A stretch of DNA of 17,087 nt from JBGSOW01 sp041738875 (lineage in GTDB: Bacteria > Patescibacteriota > Dojkabacteria > CALFHW01). Numbering within the stretch: position 1 is the first letter of the stretch; every line of letters starts with the position of its first letter. The notes beneath the pieces are model-generated. The model did not search any database. It worked only from the letters and a program-made list of their open reading frames with translations, and was not told the origin of the DNA. The stretch spans positions 1 through 17,087 of the forward strand of contig JBGSOW010000029.1 in NCBI GenBank assembly GCA_041738875.1. Direction: 5' to 3'. Below are positions 1 to 7,791 of the stretch, one piece after another. A program made the translations under genes and the position numbers.

Positions 1-1197
1 ATCGACCTTACGATTTTAGACTACAACAACGAAGGCATTGGGAAATTCACAACCCAACTTTTGAAAAATTTACCCAGACTTGACGAATTAAATATCAGAC
101 TTTACGGCATAATTTATGACACACAAAAGTTAGACGAAGAAGTAAAAAGCAAATTCCACGAAATTGTCACAATTAAAAAACCCACTGGACTGTTTTCTGG
201 CTTCCGAGAAGCTAGCCGCCTCACATTAAAGGTAAAAAGTTTAGAAATTGATCTATTAATTGCAACAGGAAATCACCTACCCACACTATTTTTCCAAAAT
301 TGCGATCTTATCATCCACGATATATCGCCAGTTATCTACCCACAGCACTTTCCTGGCGGACAAAATCTTTTGCTTAAGAAAATATTCGAATTCACCTATA
401 AAGTCGCGGTCTCCAGAGCCCGCAAAATTTACACGATCAGTGAATTCACTAAAAATGAAATAAATAAATACTATAAAACCACTGAGAAAGTACATGTAAT
501 TGGCAATGGTAGCGGCATAGAGGACCAAGCAAATAAAACAGCAGCAAATGAAAATAAAAATGTTTATACAACTAGCACTGATAAAGATGTTATTACTGAT
601 GTTAATGCAAGCACTAGCGCTGATGTTGGCTCGACGCTACAAAAATACAAGCTAGAAAAAAATAGATATTTCCTTGCAGTGGGGACATTTAACCCCAGAA
701 AAGATTATCCTACACTTATCAGGGCATTTGCGGATAGTGGATTAACTGATTACAAACTTATTATAGTTGGAAAAAAGGGCTGGTTGTATCAAGACTGCTT
801 TGACACGTTGGATCAAGTTATAGAAAAAGATGAATCGCTGAAAGATAAAATTATATTTGCACACGATGTAAATGATTTTGAACTAAATATCCTTTTAGAG
901 AATTGTTTTGCATTTATAAACACTTCTGTTTATGAAGGTTTTGGCATGCCTCCTCTCGAAGCGTTGCTACGCGGAAAAGAAATTATTCTGCCTGAGATAG
1001 AGGTAATGCGCGAAGTTTATGGAAACTTCGCGCATTATTTCCCAGTGGGAAATTCTGAGCAGCTCGCAAACCTCCTAAAAAATTTCACATCCTCCCGCTT
1101 CCCAAGTAAAATAAACCATGAAGTGATACAAATATTTTTATCGCGTTTTAACTGGGAGGAAGTTAGTAAGAAGTTTCTCCAAAATATTCTATCTTAG
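1..1197 (+). CDS. GT4-family glycosyltransferase, 5'-truncated by the window
   Basis: The reading frame is open from base 1 and ends in TAG at 1195-1197. The codons before the TTG at 61 encode a typical GT4 N-terminal loop (EGIGKFT), so the true start lies upstream of the window and 61 is not the start. The C-terminal GT-B half has the usual strand AVGTFNPRKDYPTLI (about nt 673-720), with its nucleotide-sugar-binding Arg/Lys, and the EX7E motif EGFGMPPLE (nt 934-960), whose two glutamates contact the donor sugar. GT4 enzymes are retaining transferases that move a sugar from a nucleotide donor to a lipid-linked or growing glycan at the cytoplasmic membrane face. Between the two Rossmann halves (about nt 520-650) is a low-complexity Asn/Thr/Asp/Ala/Ser linker not typical of the family. 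Specificity cannot be read. It is followed 14 bp later by gtrA-like and hydrolase genes on the same strand, suggesting a surface-polysaccharide operon. Confidence 0.88.
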   Translation: MDLTILDYNNEGIGKFTTQLLKNLPRLDELNIRLYGIIYDTQKLDEEVKSKFHEIVTIKKPTGLFSGFREASRLTLKVKSLEIDLLIATGNHLPTLFFQNCDLIIHDISPVIYPQHFPGGQNLLLKKIFEFTYKVAVSRARKIYTISEFTKNEINKYYKTTEKVHVIGNGSGIEDQANKTAANENKNVYTTSTDKDVITDVNASTSADVGSTLQKYKLEKNRYFLAVGTFNPRKDYPTLIRAFADSGLTDYKLIIVGKKGWLYQDCFDTLDQVIEKDESLKDKIIFAHDVNDFELNILLENCFAFINTSVYEGFGMPPLEALLRGKEIILPEIEVMREVYGNFAHYFPVGNSEQLANLLKNFTSSRFPSKINHEVIQIFLSRFNWEEVSKKFLQNILS

Positions 1198-1211
1198 ACT
1201 GTAATTAATAT

Positions 1212-1763
1212 ATGAAAGTTTTTATTCTTTTTCGCTTTTTTGATTTATTAATTAATTTCGCTCGCTCGTTGCCGCTGTTGAAAAGAATACCAATAAATTT
1301 CTACCGCTTTGTGTGTGTAGGAGTGACTGGTTTCCTGGTTGACGCAATATTTTTCAATATATTCTTCTTTATGCTTGGAATTGATTTCAGGTTGGATATT
1401 ATCAGATTCACGCCGGAATTAGGAATCAGTTTTGCCCTGGCAAATGTCATGGCAGTCGCAATCGGAACTGTTTATGGTTATATTGCCAATCGCAATTGGT
1501 CGTTTGAAAATAGCGATGACAACGTAGCAGCGCAATTCAGTAAATACGTGGGAGTTGCAATTATCAATAACATTCTAAATAACATACTTTTTGGTGTTAT
1601 TTTCTTCGACGTATTCAGCAAAATCAACATTGACCAAAGGCTTAGTGCTGTTTTCTCAAGAGTTCTAGCAACTTCATTCCAAGTTGTCACAAGCTACATA
1701 TTGTACAAATTCGTCGTCTTTAGAAAAGATAAAGAAGTTATTTCAGAAACTCTAGTACCATAA
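1212..1763 (+). CDS. GtrA-family four-helix membrane protein
   Basis: The 183-residue product has four hydrophobic segments (about residues 29-55, 70-95, 110-135 and 145-168). It also has GtrA landmarks: FYRFVCVGVTGFLVD near the first helix and ANRNWSF after the second. GtrA/DPMS-like proteins are small membrane proteins thought to help flip or present polyprenyl-phosphate-linked sugars for glycan decoration; that role comes from the family and is not visible here. The N-terminus carries a further short hydrophobic/basic stretch before helix 1. The ATG at 1212 lies 14 bp after the upstream glycosyltransferase stop, with no clear Shine-Dalgarno sequence. The next gene begins 2 bp after its stop, so co-transcription with both neighbours is likely. 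The family call is firm; the substrate is unknown. Confidence 0.85.
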   Translation: MKVFILFRFFDLLINFARSLPLLKRIPINFYRFVCVGVTGFLVDAIFFNIFFFMLGIDFRLDIIRFTPELGISFALANVMAVAIGTVYGYIANRNWSFENSDDNVAAQFSKYVGVAIINNILNNILFGVIFFDVFSKINIDQRLSAVFSRVLATSFQVVTSYILYKFVVFRKDKEVISETLVP

Positions 1764-1765
1764 AA

Positions 1766-2299
1766 ATGCTGCACCTATATTTGCCAGGTTACAATCCAAC
1801 GAATGCGGCCTTCGCAACTAAACTCGGACGTAAATTTCAGAAACTAGAAATGAACTGCTACCCACGCTATTGGCCGCATTGGCAAGAAATATCCGCAGAC
1901 ACAATTTTCGATCCGTTGAATGAGGTAACCCAAATAGTTCCCGTAGTCAAAGAATTCAAACGCGGCGGTATTGGAATAATTGCCAAATCAGTTGGCACAA
2001 GAGTAGCTGTCGAAATAGCCGCAACAGCAATTGAAAAATCTATTCAATACGTAATCCTTATGGGAATTCCTCTCAGTTTATACTCAGAAGATGAACTTGT
2101 GAAACTACATAGTCTACTTGGACAAACGGGCTTTGAGATTCACATTTTCCAGAACAACGGAGATCCTGTTGCAAATGCAGAAGAAGTGACTGACCTCATC
2201 AAAGAATATCCCCACGTCAAATTACATAAATACCAGGAATCTCACCATAGCTATGAGTATCTTAGTGATATTATAGAGATAGCAGGTAAACACAATTAG
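1766..2299 (+). CDS. Small alpha/beta hydrolase (RBBP9/KANL3-like size class)
   Basis: A 177-residue single-domain protein with a plausible serine-hydrolase triad. It starts with strand LYLPGYN (His-Gly-type oxyanion loop replaced by PGYN). A nucleophile elbow follows in AKSVGT (Ser75), where Lys stands at the usual first Gly of GxSxG. An Asp lies in NGDPVAN (Asp133) after a strand, and a His in SHHSYEY (His160 or His161) near the end. This order and spacing match minimal alpha/beta hydrolases, but no cap domain is visible and the substrate cannot be inferred. Its place between gtrA and galE suggests a role in glycan or lipid-carrier modification; this is inference from position only. The ATG at 1766 follows the gtrA stop by 2 bp. 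A perfect dyad symmetry overlaps its stop codon (see 2294-2310). Confidence 0.7.
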   Translation: MLHLYLPGYNPTNAAFATKLGRKFQKLEMNCYPRYWPHWQEISADTIFDPLNEVTQIVPVVKEFKRGGIGIIAKSVGTRVAVEIAATAIEKSIQYVILMGIPLSLYSEDELVKLHSLLGQTGFEIHIFQNNGDPVANAEEVTDLIKEYPHVKLHKYQESHHSYEYLSDIIEIAGKHN

Positions 2300-2310
2300 T
2301 TTAACTAATT
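2294..2310. repeat. 17-bp perfect inverted repeat between hydrolase and galE
   Basis: Arms AATTAGTT and AACTAATT are exact reverse complements with one central T. The dyad overlaps the TAG stop of the hydrolase (2297-2299) and sits 20 bp before the galE start. There is no following T-run, so a rho-independent terminator is unlikely. An operator-like site or chance AT-rich symmetry are both possible. Confidence 0.4.
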
Positions 2311-2330
2311 AAATTAAATACTTTTAGAAA

Positions 2331-3362
2331 ATGCAAAAATTACTACTGACAGGAGGTTCTGGATATATCGGTTCACACACTTTACTCGAACTTGCGCGCA
2401 CAGGGCAGTTTGATTTGGTTGTCTTCGATAATTTTAAAAACGGACACAAAGAAGCTGTCTCTCGTATTGCAGAAAAAACAAATTCAAAGATTGAGATGGT
2501 AGTTGGTGAACTTTTAGATAAAAAGGCTTTAGAGCAAGTTTTTTCGGACCATAAATTTGATGGAGTCATACATTTTGCAGCGCTAATAGAGGCTGGCGTA
2601 TCCGTCGAACATCCGCTTAGATTTTACGAGAATAATGTCTCTGGAACAATAAATCTACTTGAAGCAATGCAAAATGCAGATGTGAGAAACATCGTATTCT
2701 CTTCAACTGCAGCAGTTTATGGAACCCCTGAAGATAATTTCGTAACTGAAGAAAGTCCGCCAAAACCGGAAAATCCTTATGGAGATAGTAAACTTGCCGT
2801 CGAGAATATATTAAAATCACTTGCAAGTGATCATGTTTCAGAAACTGACCGCATAAATCATGTGATCCTCCGGTACTTCAATGCAGCAGGTGCAGACCCG
2901 TCCGGACTAATCGGACAAGACTATCCAAAACCAACCCATTTAATCACAGTTGCAATCGAAGCAGCACTTGGGATTAGGGAAAAGCTGGTAGTCTTCGGGA
3001 ACGACTACCCTACCCCAGATGGAACCAATCAGAGGGACTACATTCACGTTTCTGATCTGGCTAGTGCACATTTGAAGGCTTGGGAATATCTCAGCAGAAA
3101 CGGTCGTAATGCCAACACAGTCTTTAATATCGGAACAGGTAAAGCAACGTCAAACCTAGAGATTGTAAATATCCTCAAAGAGCTACATGGGGATTTTCCT
3201 TATGAATTTGGGCTCAGAAGACCAGGAGATCCTGCAAGTTACTACGCAAATAACCTCAAAGCAACGCAAGAATTAGGCTGGGAGCCAAAATACGGTATTA
3301 AACAAGCTGTTGAGCATGGCTATAATTGGAAAAAGAACAATCCGAATGGATTTAGTTCATGA
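2331..3362 (+). CDS. galE: UDP-glucose 4-epimerase
   Basis: A 343-residue extended short-chain dehydrogenase that interconverts UDP-glucose and UDP-galactose (or the N-acetyl forms) in the cytoplasm using tightly bound NAD. Visible signatures are the N-terminal nucleotide loop GGSGYIG (residues 8-14), HFAALIEAGVSVEHP (81-95), the catalytic SST (124-126), and YGDSK with Tyr150 and Lys154. The substrate-side block RYFNAAGADPSGLIG and the late GalE signature FGNDYPTPDG followed by RDYIHVSDLA are also present. Length and motif order are normal and all key residues are intact. It supplies UDP-galactose-type donors for the flanking glycosyltransferases. The TGA stop forms a TCATGA palindrome with the stop of the convergent GT2 gene, so the two genes overlap by 6 bp. 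Confidence 0.95.
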   Translation: MQKLLLTGGSGYIGSHTLLELARTGQFDLVVFDNFKNGHKEAVSRIAEKTNSKIEMVVGELLDKKALEQVFSDHKFDGVIHFAALIEAGVSVEHPLRFYENNVSGTINLLEAMQNADVRNIVFSSTAAVYGTPEDNFVTEESPPKPENPYGDSKLAVENILKSLASDHVSETDRINHVILRYFNAAGADPSGLIGQDYPKPTHLITVAIEAALGIREKLVVFGNDYPTPDGTNQRDYIHVSDLASAHLKAWEYLSRNGRNANTVFNIGTGKATSNLEIVNILKELHGDFPYEFGLRRPGDPASYYANNLKATQELGWEPKYGIKQAVEHGYNWKKNNPNGFSS

Positions 3363-4481
3363 TTTAGCTTTGCCGAACCATTTACTTTGAAAGTACTTCT
3401 GGCTTTCCCTCATGTAACCAGCTGTTTTTTCTGAGCGGTTTCCTCTCTCTCGGTGGTAGACAACTGAATTTGCATTTGTAATAAAGCGGAATCCTGCTTC
3501 CTTCATCCTCATGCCAAGATCTGATTCCTCATAGTACATAAAGTAAGCTGGATCAAATAGCCCTACCCGTTTCAATGCGGTTAGATTTATTGCAACACAA
3601 GCAGCATGGAAGAGTTCACACTCTCCATTAGATTCTCTTATTTCAGACTTTAGTTGACCATAATATCTATTATCCGGTAGAGTCGCTTTTTTCCGAAAAA
3701 ACGAACCAAAAGAATTAACAATCTCTTGATTTTCCATAACTGGAATGAGAGATGCTTTATTAATTTTATAATTTATAATTTTATTTTTATTTTTAATTAA
3801 TTTTAATTTTACTCCTACCTTTTTTAATTTTGAGCTAAGAACCTTCGATTCTACTTGTTTACCAGCGAAATCTAGTTTATAGCCATCTAGCGACTCATCA
3901 TATACTTTGAATTTTATTTCTTTCTCCAAAACGTTACTAATAAATAAAAATGTATTTTTATTTGTTTTAATATAAATATCATTTTCGAATTCTATTTCTT
4001 TTGTAGTATTTTTTGCGTTACCCACAACATTTCCCAGTGCGCGATAGTCCGGAAAAGAGAAATAAAGTTTCTTATTATTTGTTTTTAATTCATAAATATC
4101 AAACCTATCTTCATAAAGAATAAGTGGAGCAACTGCAGCTGTAAGCGGATCATTTTTCAGTGGTAAAATTATATTTTTTAGCCAGTTCTTTGTAACTTTC
4201 ATATCTGGATTTAAAAGAACGACGTTCTCATAAATACCTTCCGACATTATTTTTTCCAATCCTAAATTATTGCCGCGTCCAAAACCCAGATTGACAGGAG
4301 ATGTAATTAATTTAATCTCTGGATAAATAGCAAGGGCGACTTTATATGAATTGTCCACCGAGCCATTATCAACTAGATAGATGACATACTCCGCGCCTGC
4401 TTCATGTGCGTAAATACTTGCAAGTGTGTTGAGTAACATTTCCCCGCCGTTAAAATTTACGATTAAAATCGGAGTTTTCAT
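3357..4481 (-). CDS. GT2-family glycosyltransferase (rhamnosyltransferase-like) with internal insertion
   Basis: 374 residues. The GT-A fold is clear: it starts PILIVNFNGG, has VDNGSVDN for nucleotide binding, LITSPVNLGFGRGNN, and LNPDMKV as the DXD-equivalent metal/donor site. The acceptor and base part follows near the C-terminus (GLFDPAYFMYYEESDLGMRMK), then YHRERG. These features resemble WbbL/RfbF-type inverting rhamnosyl or hexosyl transferases, usually about 290-300 residues. The extra length is a roughly 110-residue Lys/Asn/Ile-rich, probably beta-rich segment (about residues 135-250) between the DXD half and the C-terminal half. Its DNA (about 3730-4000) is visibly more AT-rich than the surroundings. 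The gene is convergent with galE and divergent from glmS (36 bp gap). An AATAAT hexamer lies 6 bp before the ATG. The specific sugar is unknown. Confidence 0.88.
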   Translation of the reverse strand: MKTPILIVNFNGGEMLLNTLASIYAHEAGAEYVIYLVDNGSVDNSYKVALAIYPEIKLITSPVNLGFGRGNNLGLEKIMSEGIYENVVLLNPDMKVTKNWLKNIILPLKNDPLTAAVAPLILYEDRFDIYELKTNNKKLYFSFPDYRALGNVVGNAKNTTKEIEFENDIYIKTNKNTFLFISNVLEKEIKFKVYDESLDGYKLDFAGKQVESKVLSSKLKKVGVKLKLIKNKNKIINYKINKASLIPVMENQEIVNSFGSFFRKKATLPDNRYYGQLKSEIRESNGECELFHAACVAINLTALKRVGLFDPAYFMYYEESDLGMRMKEAGFRFITNANSVVYHRERGNRSEKTAGYMRESQKYFQSKWFGKAKS

Positions 4482-4517
4482 GTAATCATTATTGCATAAA
4501 CTCGTTTTGAATAAGAT

Positions 4518-6359
4518 ATGTGTGGAATTTTTGGATTTTCAGGTAAACAAAACGCAGAAGAAATTCTGCTGCAAGGACTTAAAAGGCTTGAATATAGGGG
4601 CTATGACTCTTGGGGTGTAGCAACAACTAAGCCTGAAAACGAGATATCTCTAAGAAAAGAGGTCGGCAAAATCCCTGCGTTTGATTCCACCCAAAAACAT
4701 ACAAGTATAACTAAGACGCACAACATCGGTATTGCACATACAAGATGGGCTACCCACGGTGGAGTGACACAAATCAATGCTCACCCACATTTTTCAACAG
4801 ATGACTCATTCGCACTTGCTCAAAATGGCATTGTAGAAAATTATCAGGAAATACGAGAAGAACTCTCAAATGCTGGCTATAAATTCGTTTCCGAAACTGA
4901 TACTGAAGTGATTGTACGGCTTATTGAACGCGAATATGAATCGATATTGAAATCGCAAAAGGAGAATGAAACAAATCTTTTTGCAGCTATCTGTAGTGCA
5001 TTTTCCAAATTGGAAGGTCGAAACACAATTATTGTTTTAGCTAAGAATTCACAAGAAATAATAGCAATTCGCAACGGCTCCCCTCTTGTAGTGGGCAAAA
5101 GTGCTGAAAACGAAATATTTTTGGGTTCGGATTATCTTTCTTTCGCAAATAGAACAAACTCTATTCTAGAACTAGACAACAACCAAGGCGTGATAATAAG
5201 TAGCAGAAACGGAAACGAAATTAAAATGTTTAGTTTAAACTCTAAGGAACACGGCGAGCAAATTAATTTCCTGCCAGTTGAATTCAAAACTACAGAAATG
5301 ATTGATTCAACTGTAGATAAAGGTGAGTATGCAGATTTCATGATTAAAGAAATAAATGAACAACCCGATACAATTCTTGCTGCGACTTCGTATGTCGAGA
5401 AAGACTTTAGTGAATTGACATTAGCTGCGAAAGCCGCAAAGAAAGTCTATTTGGTTGGTTGCGGAACTGCGGCTTTCGCAGCCCAGCAAATCGCCTACTA
5501 CATGAGGAAACTCGCTCAGGTCGAAGCAGTGGAGTTAAAAGGTTATGAACTAAGCAGCTACCGGGAAATATTCGGAGAAAAGGATCTAATGATTGCAATT
5601 TCACAAAGTGGTGAAACTGCTGACACAATTGAGGCTGCAGAACTTATTCTTGCAAAGGGTGGAAAACTTGCGAGTGTGGTGAACATGCAAGGCTCAACAC
5701 TCAGTAGATTGTCTCATTACAAATTCTTTAGTAGAACAGGCCCAGAAATTTGTGTAGCTTCAACCAAAGCATTCACAGCTCAGATAGCTTGGGGGTATCT
5801 TTTGGCAATGGGTATAACAGGTAAATTCGCAGAGGCAAAAGAGAATTTGGAAAACGCCAGTCAAGCTATGCAGACGTTATTAAATTCAGAAAATTTACAC
5901 AAACAAATTGAAAGCGTTGTGGATTTAAGTTTGGATAAAGAACATTTCTTTGTACTGGGTAGAGGTTTGAATTTTGCAATTGCCTTAGAAGGTGCTCTGA
6001 AAGTTAAAGAAATATCTTATAAACATTTCGAAGGATTCGCAGCAGGCGAACTAAAACACGGGGTAATTGCACTGGTGCAGAAATCAACTCCTGTATTTAG
6101 TATTGTTAGCCATGACGAAACTAAAGCCGATATGCTTTCTGCAACTGCAGAAGTCAAAACTCGTGGTGCGACGACTGTCGGAATTAGCCCCGAGAACAAC
6201 GAGCTTTTTGATTATCACGTAACTGTGCCTAACCTAGGAGACCTTGCCCCGCTTGTGAATGTAATTCCATTCCAACTGATTGCATATAGCCTTGGGAAAA
6301 AGCTTGGTAATGATGTTGATAAACCTAGGAATCTAGCCAAAAGCGTTACTGTAAAATAG
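4518..6359 (+). CDS. glmS: Glutamine--fructose-6-phosphate aminotransferase (isomerizing)
   Basis: 613 residues, normal for GlmS, which makes glucosamine-6-phosphate from fructose-6-phosphate and glutamine, the committed step to UDP-GlcNAc for peptidoglycan and glycans. The N-terminal class II glutamine amidotransferase domain begins MCGIFGF, so Cys2 becomes the N-terminal nucleophile. RLEYRGYDS, HTRWATHGG and NGIVENY follow. Two SIS sugar-isomerase domains follow: the first with GCGTAAFAAQ, SQSGETADT and CVASTK, the second with LGRGLNFAIALEGALKVKE and EGFAAGELKHG. The C-terminus DKPRNLAKSVTV is the canonical end. No key residue is missing. No glmS ribozyme would fit in the 36 bp upstream gap. 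The next gene is a GlmR/YvcK homologue 50 bp downstream, which fits a regulatory partnership known from Bacillus. Confidence 0.97.
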   Translation: MCGIFGFSGKQNAEEILLQGLKRLEYRGYDSWGVATTKPENEISLRKEVGKIPAFDSTQKHTSITKTHNIGIAHTRWATHGGVTQINAHPHFSTDDSFALAQNGIVENYQEIREELSNAGYKFVSETDTEVIVRLIEREYESILKSQKENETNLFAAICSAFSKLEGRNTIIVLAKNSQEIIAIRNGSPLVVGKSAENEIFLGSDYLSFANRTNSILELDNNQGVIISSRNGNEIKMFSLNSKEHGEQINFLPVEFKTTEMIDSTVDKGEYADFMIKEINEQPDTILAATSYVEKDFSELTLAAKAAKKVYLVGCGTAAFAAQQIAYYMRKLAQVEAVELKGYELSSYREIFGEKDLMIAISQSGETADTIEAAELILAKGGKLASVVNMQGSTLSRLSHYKFFSRTGPEICVASTKAFTAQIAWGYLLAMGITGKFAEAKENLENASQAMQTLLNSENLHKQIESVVDLSLDKEHFFVLGRGLNFAIALEGALKVKEISYKHFEGFAAGELKHGVIALVQKSTPVFSIVSHDETKADMLSATAEVKTRGATTVGISPENNELFDYHVTVPNLGDLAPLVNVIPFQLIAYSLGKKLGNDVDKPRNLAKSVTVK

Positions 6360-6383
6360 ATATGCTAACTATAATAATATAAT
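6346..6383 (+). promoter_or_regulatory. Candidate promoter with two tandem TATAAT boxes before the yvcK-type gene
   Basis: Two exact TATAAT hexamers sit at 6370-6375 and 6378-6383, in the 50-bp gap between glmS and the next gene. A weak -35-like TTACTG lies at 6346-6351, 18 bp upstream of the first. The predicted transcript would begin about 20-28 nt before the ATG at 6410. Perfect hexamers occur by chance in AT-rich gaps, so this is a moderate call. Confidence 0.4.
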
Positions 6384-6409
6384 TTAATCTCTTCCATAAT
6401 ACTAAAAAC

Positions 6410-7402
6410 ATGAAAAAAAAATTCGTAGTAATAAGTGGTGGCACAGGCGGATTTACGGTACTTCGAGGTTTGAAACGCTTTGACAATCTAGACCTAACCG
6501 CAATCGTAACAATGACTGATAGCGGTGGTAGTACTGGAAGGTTGCGAGATGAATTTGGAATGCTGCCTGTTGGGGACGCGCGTATGTGCCTAGTTGCACT
6601 AAGCAAAGAAGACGAGGCTGCCGATATATTGCGAGAGTTATTTCTTTACCGTTTTCCAAATTCATCCCCTTCGCTTGCTGGACATAACTTCGGGAATCTT
6701 TTCCTAACTGCGTTAACAGAGCTTTTAGGCTCAGAAATTGCAGCAATTGAGGCTGCGGAAAAAATTCTTGCAATTAGCGGCAAAGTTTTGCCTGTAACAA
6801 CTGACAAAGTGAATATATTTGCCAAATATGACGATGGGAGTTCGCTTACTGGTGAAGCATTGATCGACGAACCACCAGTTGGACACAATAAAAACGCAAA
6901 ATTAATTGAATTATCAACTAAACCAAAAGCTCATATTTATAAAGACTCTAGAGATGCGATTTTAGCAGCTGATTATGTATTGATCGGACCAGGTGATCTA
7001 TACTCAAGTTTAATCTCAAATCTGGTGATAGATGGGGTTAAAGACGCATTGCAACAGTCAAAAGCGAAATTAATCTATGTAACAAACCTAGTCTCAAAAT
7101 ATGGTCAGACTACGAATATGAAAAATTCAGACTATGTGAAAGAGATAACTCGATATGCTGGCAGAAAGCCAGACTACATAATCGTAAATAACGGGAAACT
7201 GCCTACTGGCGCATTAAATAAATATAAGGCTGAAAACAGTTTCCCGATTGAAGACGATCTGACTGATGAAGCAGTGATTGTGAGAGCTGATATCCTTGCT
7301 AAAGAAGAAATAAAAAGGCGGAATAACGATGTGGTTCAACGAAGTTTAATTAGGCATGATTCAAATAATCTTGCTGCAGAAATAATGCGCATATTGCGCT
7401 AG
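6410..7402 (+). CDS. yvcK: YvcK/CofD-like UDP-sugar-binding protein (GlmR-type regulator)
   Basis: 330 residues of the CofD/YvcK Rossmann family. Signatures are ISGGTGGF (8-15), TMTDSGGSTGRLR (34-46), PVGDARMCL (53-61), GHNFGNLFLTAL and IGPGDLYSSLISNL. This is the YvcK (gluconeogenesis factor/GlmR) branch by its motif set and by the absence of any F420 biosynthesis genes around it. In Bacillus and Listeria, YvcK/GlmR binds UDP-GlcNAc and supports cell-envelope precursor supply, and in Bacillus it acts on GlmS. Here it follows glmS directly, which supports the same role. In Firmicutes the gene normally sits with rapZ and whiA; neither is visible here. The ATG at 6410 is preceded by AT-rich sequence without a Shine-Dalgarno site. 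Its TAG stop overlaps the TAGAAT hexamer of the next gene. Confidence 0.9.
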   Translation: MKKKFVVISGGTGGFTVLRGLKRFDNLDLTAIVTMTDSGGSTGRLRDEFGMLPVGDARMCLVALSKEDEAADILRELFLYRFPNSSPSLAGHNFGNLFLTALTELLGSEIAAIEAAEKILAISGKVLPVTTDKVNIFAKYDDGSSLTGEALIDEPPVGHNKNAKLIELSTKPKAHIYKDSRDAILAADYVLIGPGDLYSSLISNLVIDGVKDALQQSKAKLIYVTNLVSKYGQTTNMKNSDYVKEITRYAGRKPDYIIVNNGKLPTGALNKYKAENSFPIEDDLTDEAVIVRADILAKEEIKRRNNDVVQRSLIRHDSNNLAAEIMRILR

Positions 7403-7405
7403 AAT
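7400..7405 (+). promoter_or_regulatory. -10-like TAGAAT placed for a leaderless transcript
   Basis: TAGAAT ends 5 nt before the ATG at 7411, which would put transcription initiation at or next to the start codon. It overlaps the stop codon of the upstream gene. The same hexamer at the same spacing precedes the gene starting at 11530 on the other strand. There is no Shine-Dalgarno sequence. Confidence 0.35.
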
Positions 7406-7410
7406 AAACT

Positions 7411-7791
7411 ATGGATTCAAAAAAACTACGTACCAATTTAACTTCGTTTTTAAAAACTGAACAGATTCTGGGCGCACAGACAAACAAATACGACGAATTC
7501 GATGACGAATTAATCGCTGCAGCTCTTTCTGTTGCAAAAGATAACAAGGCAATTTTGAAAGGTTTATATACAGATTTCCGCAAACCAGAAAGTTCAAGAG
7601 TTCGCAAAATCAAAAATACAATTATCGGCAAAATTGCCAATATAGTCCGCAATACGATAGAAAAGCCATTCCTTAGCCAGCAAAAATATAACGAACAAAT
7701 TTTTTACCTTATTAACGCGCTAATCCAGGAAAACAAAAAACTGACTTCTAAACTTGAAAAACTCGAGAAAATTGAAAAATCAGGCAAATAA
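7411..7791 (+). CDS. Uncharacterised 126-residue helical protein with C-terminal coiled coil
   Basis: No family is recognised with confidence. The sequence is charged and predicted mostly helical. Residues 1-60 are acidic/polar. The middle is basic (RVRKIKNTIIGKIANIVRN, about 66-85), followed by a stretch ending KPFLSQQKYNEQ. The C-terminal 30 residues form a Leu/Lys/Glu heptad-like segment (LTSKLEKLEKIEK) typical of a coiled coil. The pattern of a basic segment, Pro, Gln-rich turn, Asn and then a long helix resembles the N-terminal lead-in of some SAM-dependent methyltransferases found beside glycosyltransferases, but no methyltransferase domain follows. It overlaps the downstream tandem glycosyltransferase by 20-38 bp, so a partnership or scaffold role with it is plausible. 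That is inference from overlap only. Confidence 0.7.
   Translation: MDSKKLRTNLTSFLKTEQILGAQTNKYDEFDDELIAAALSVAKDNKAILKGLYTDFRKPESSRVRKIKNTIIGKIANIVRNTIEKPFLSQQKYNEQIFYLINALIQENKKLTSKLEKLEKIEKSGK

Noticed and set aside
61..63. TTG at 61 as the start of the first glycosyltransferase
   Set aside because: The frame is open to base 1 and the upstream residues (EGIGKFT) are part of the GT4 N-terminal loop, so the gene is cut by the window edge.
3357..3362. Possible recoding of UGA
   Set aside because: TGA terminates galE, the GT2 gene, radC and the JAB-like gene exactly at the family-expected C-termini, so UGA acts as stop.
4482..4517. glmS ribozyme or riboswitch upstream of glmS
   Set aside because: Only 36 bp separate glmS from the divergent gene, far too short for the ribozyme.
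6453..6888. Minus-strand frames opposite the yvcK-type gene
   Set aside because: The plus strand carries the full YvcK motif set; the antisense products have no recognisable motif or start context.
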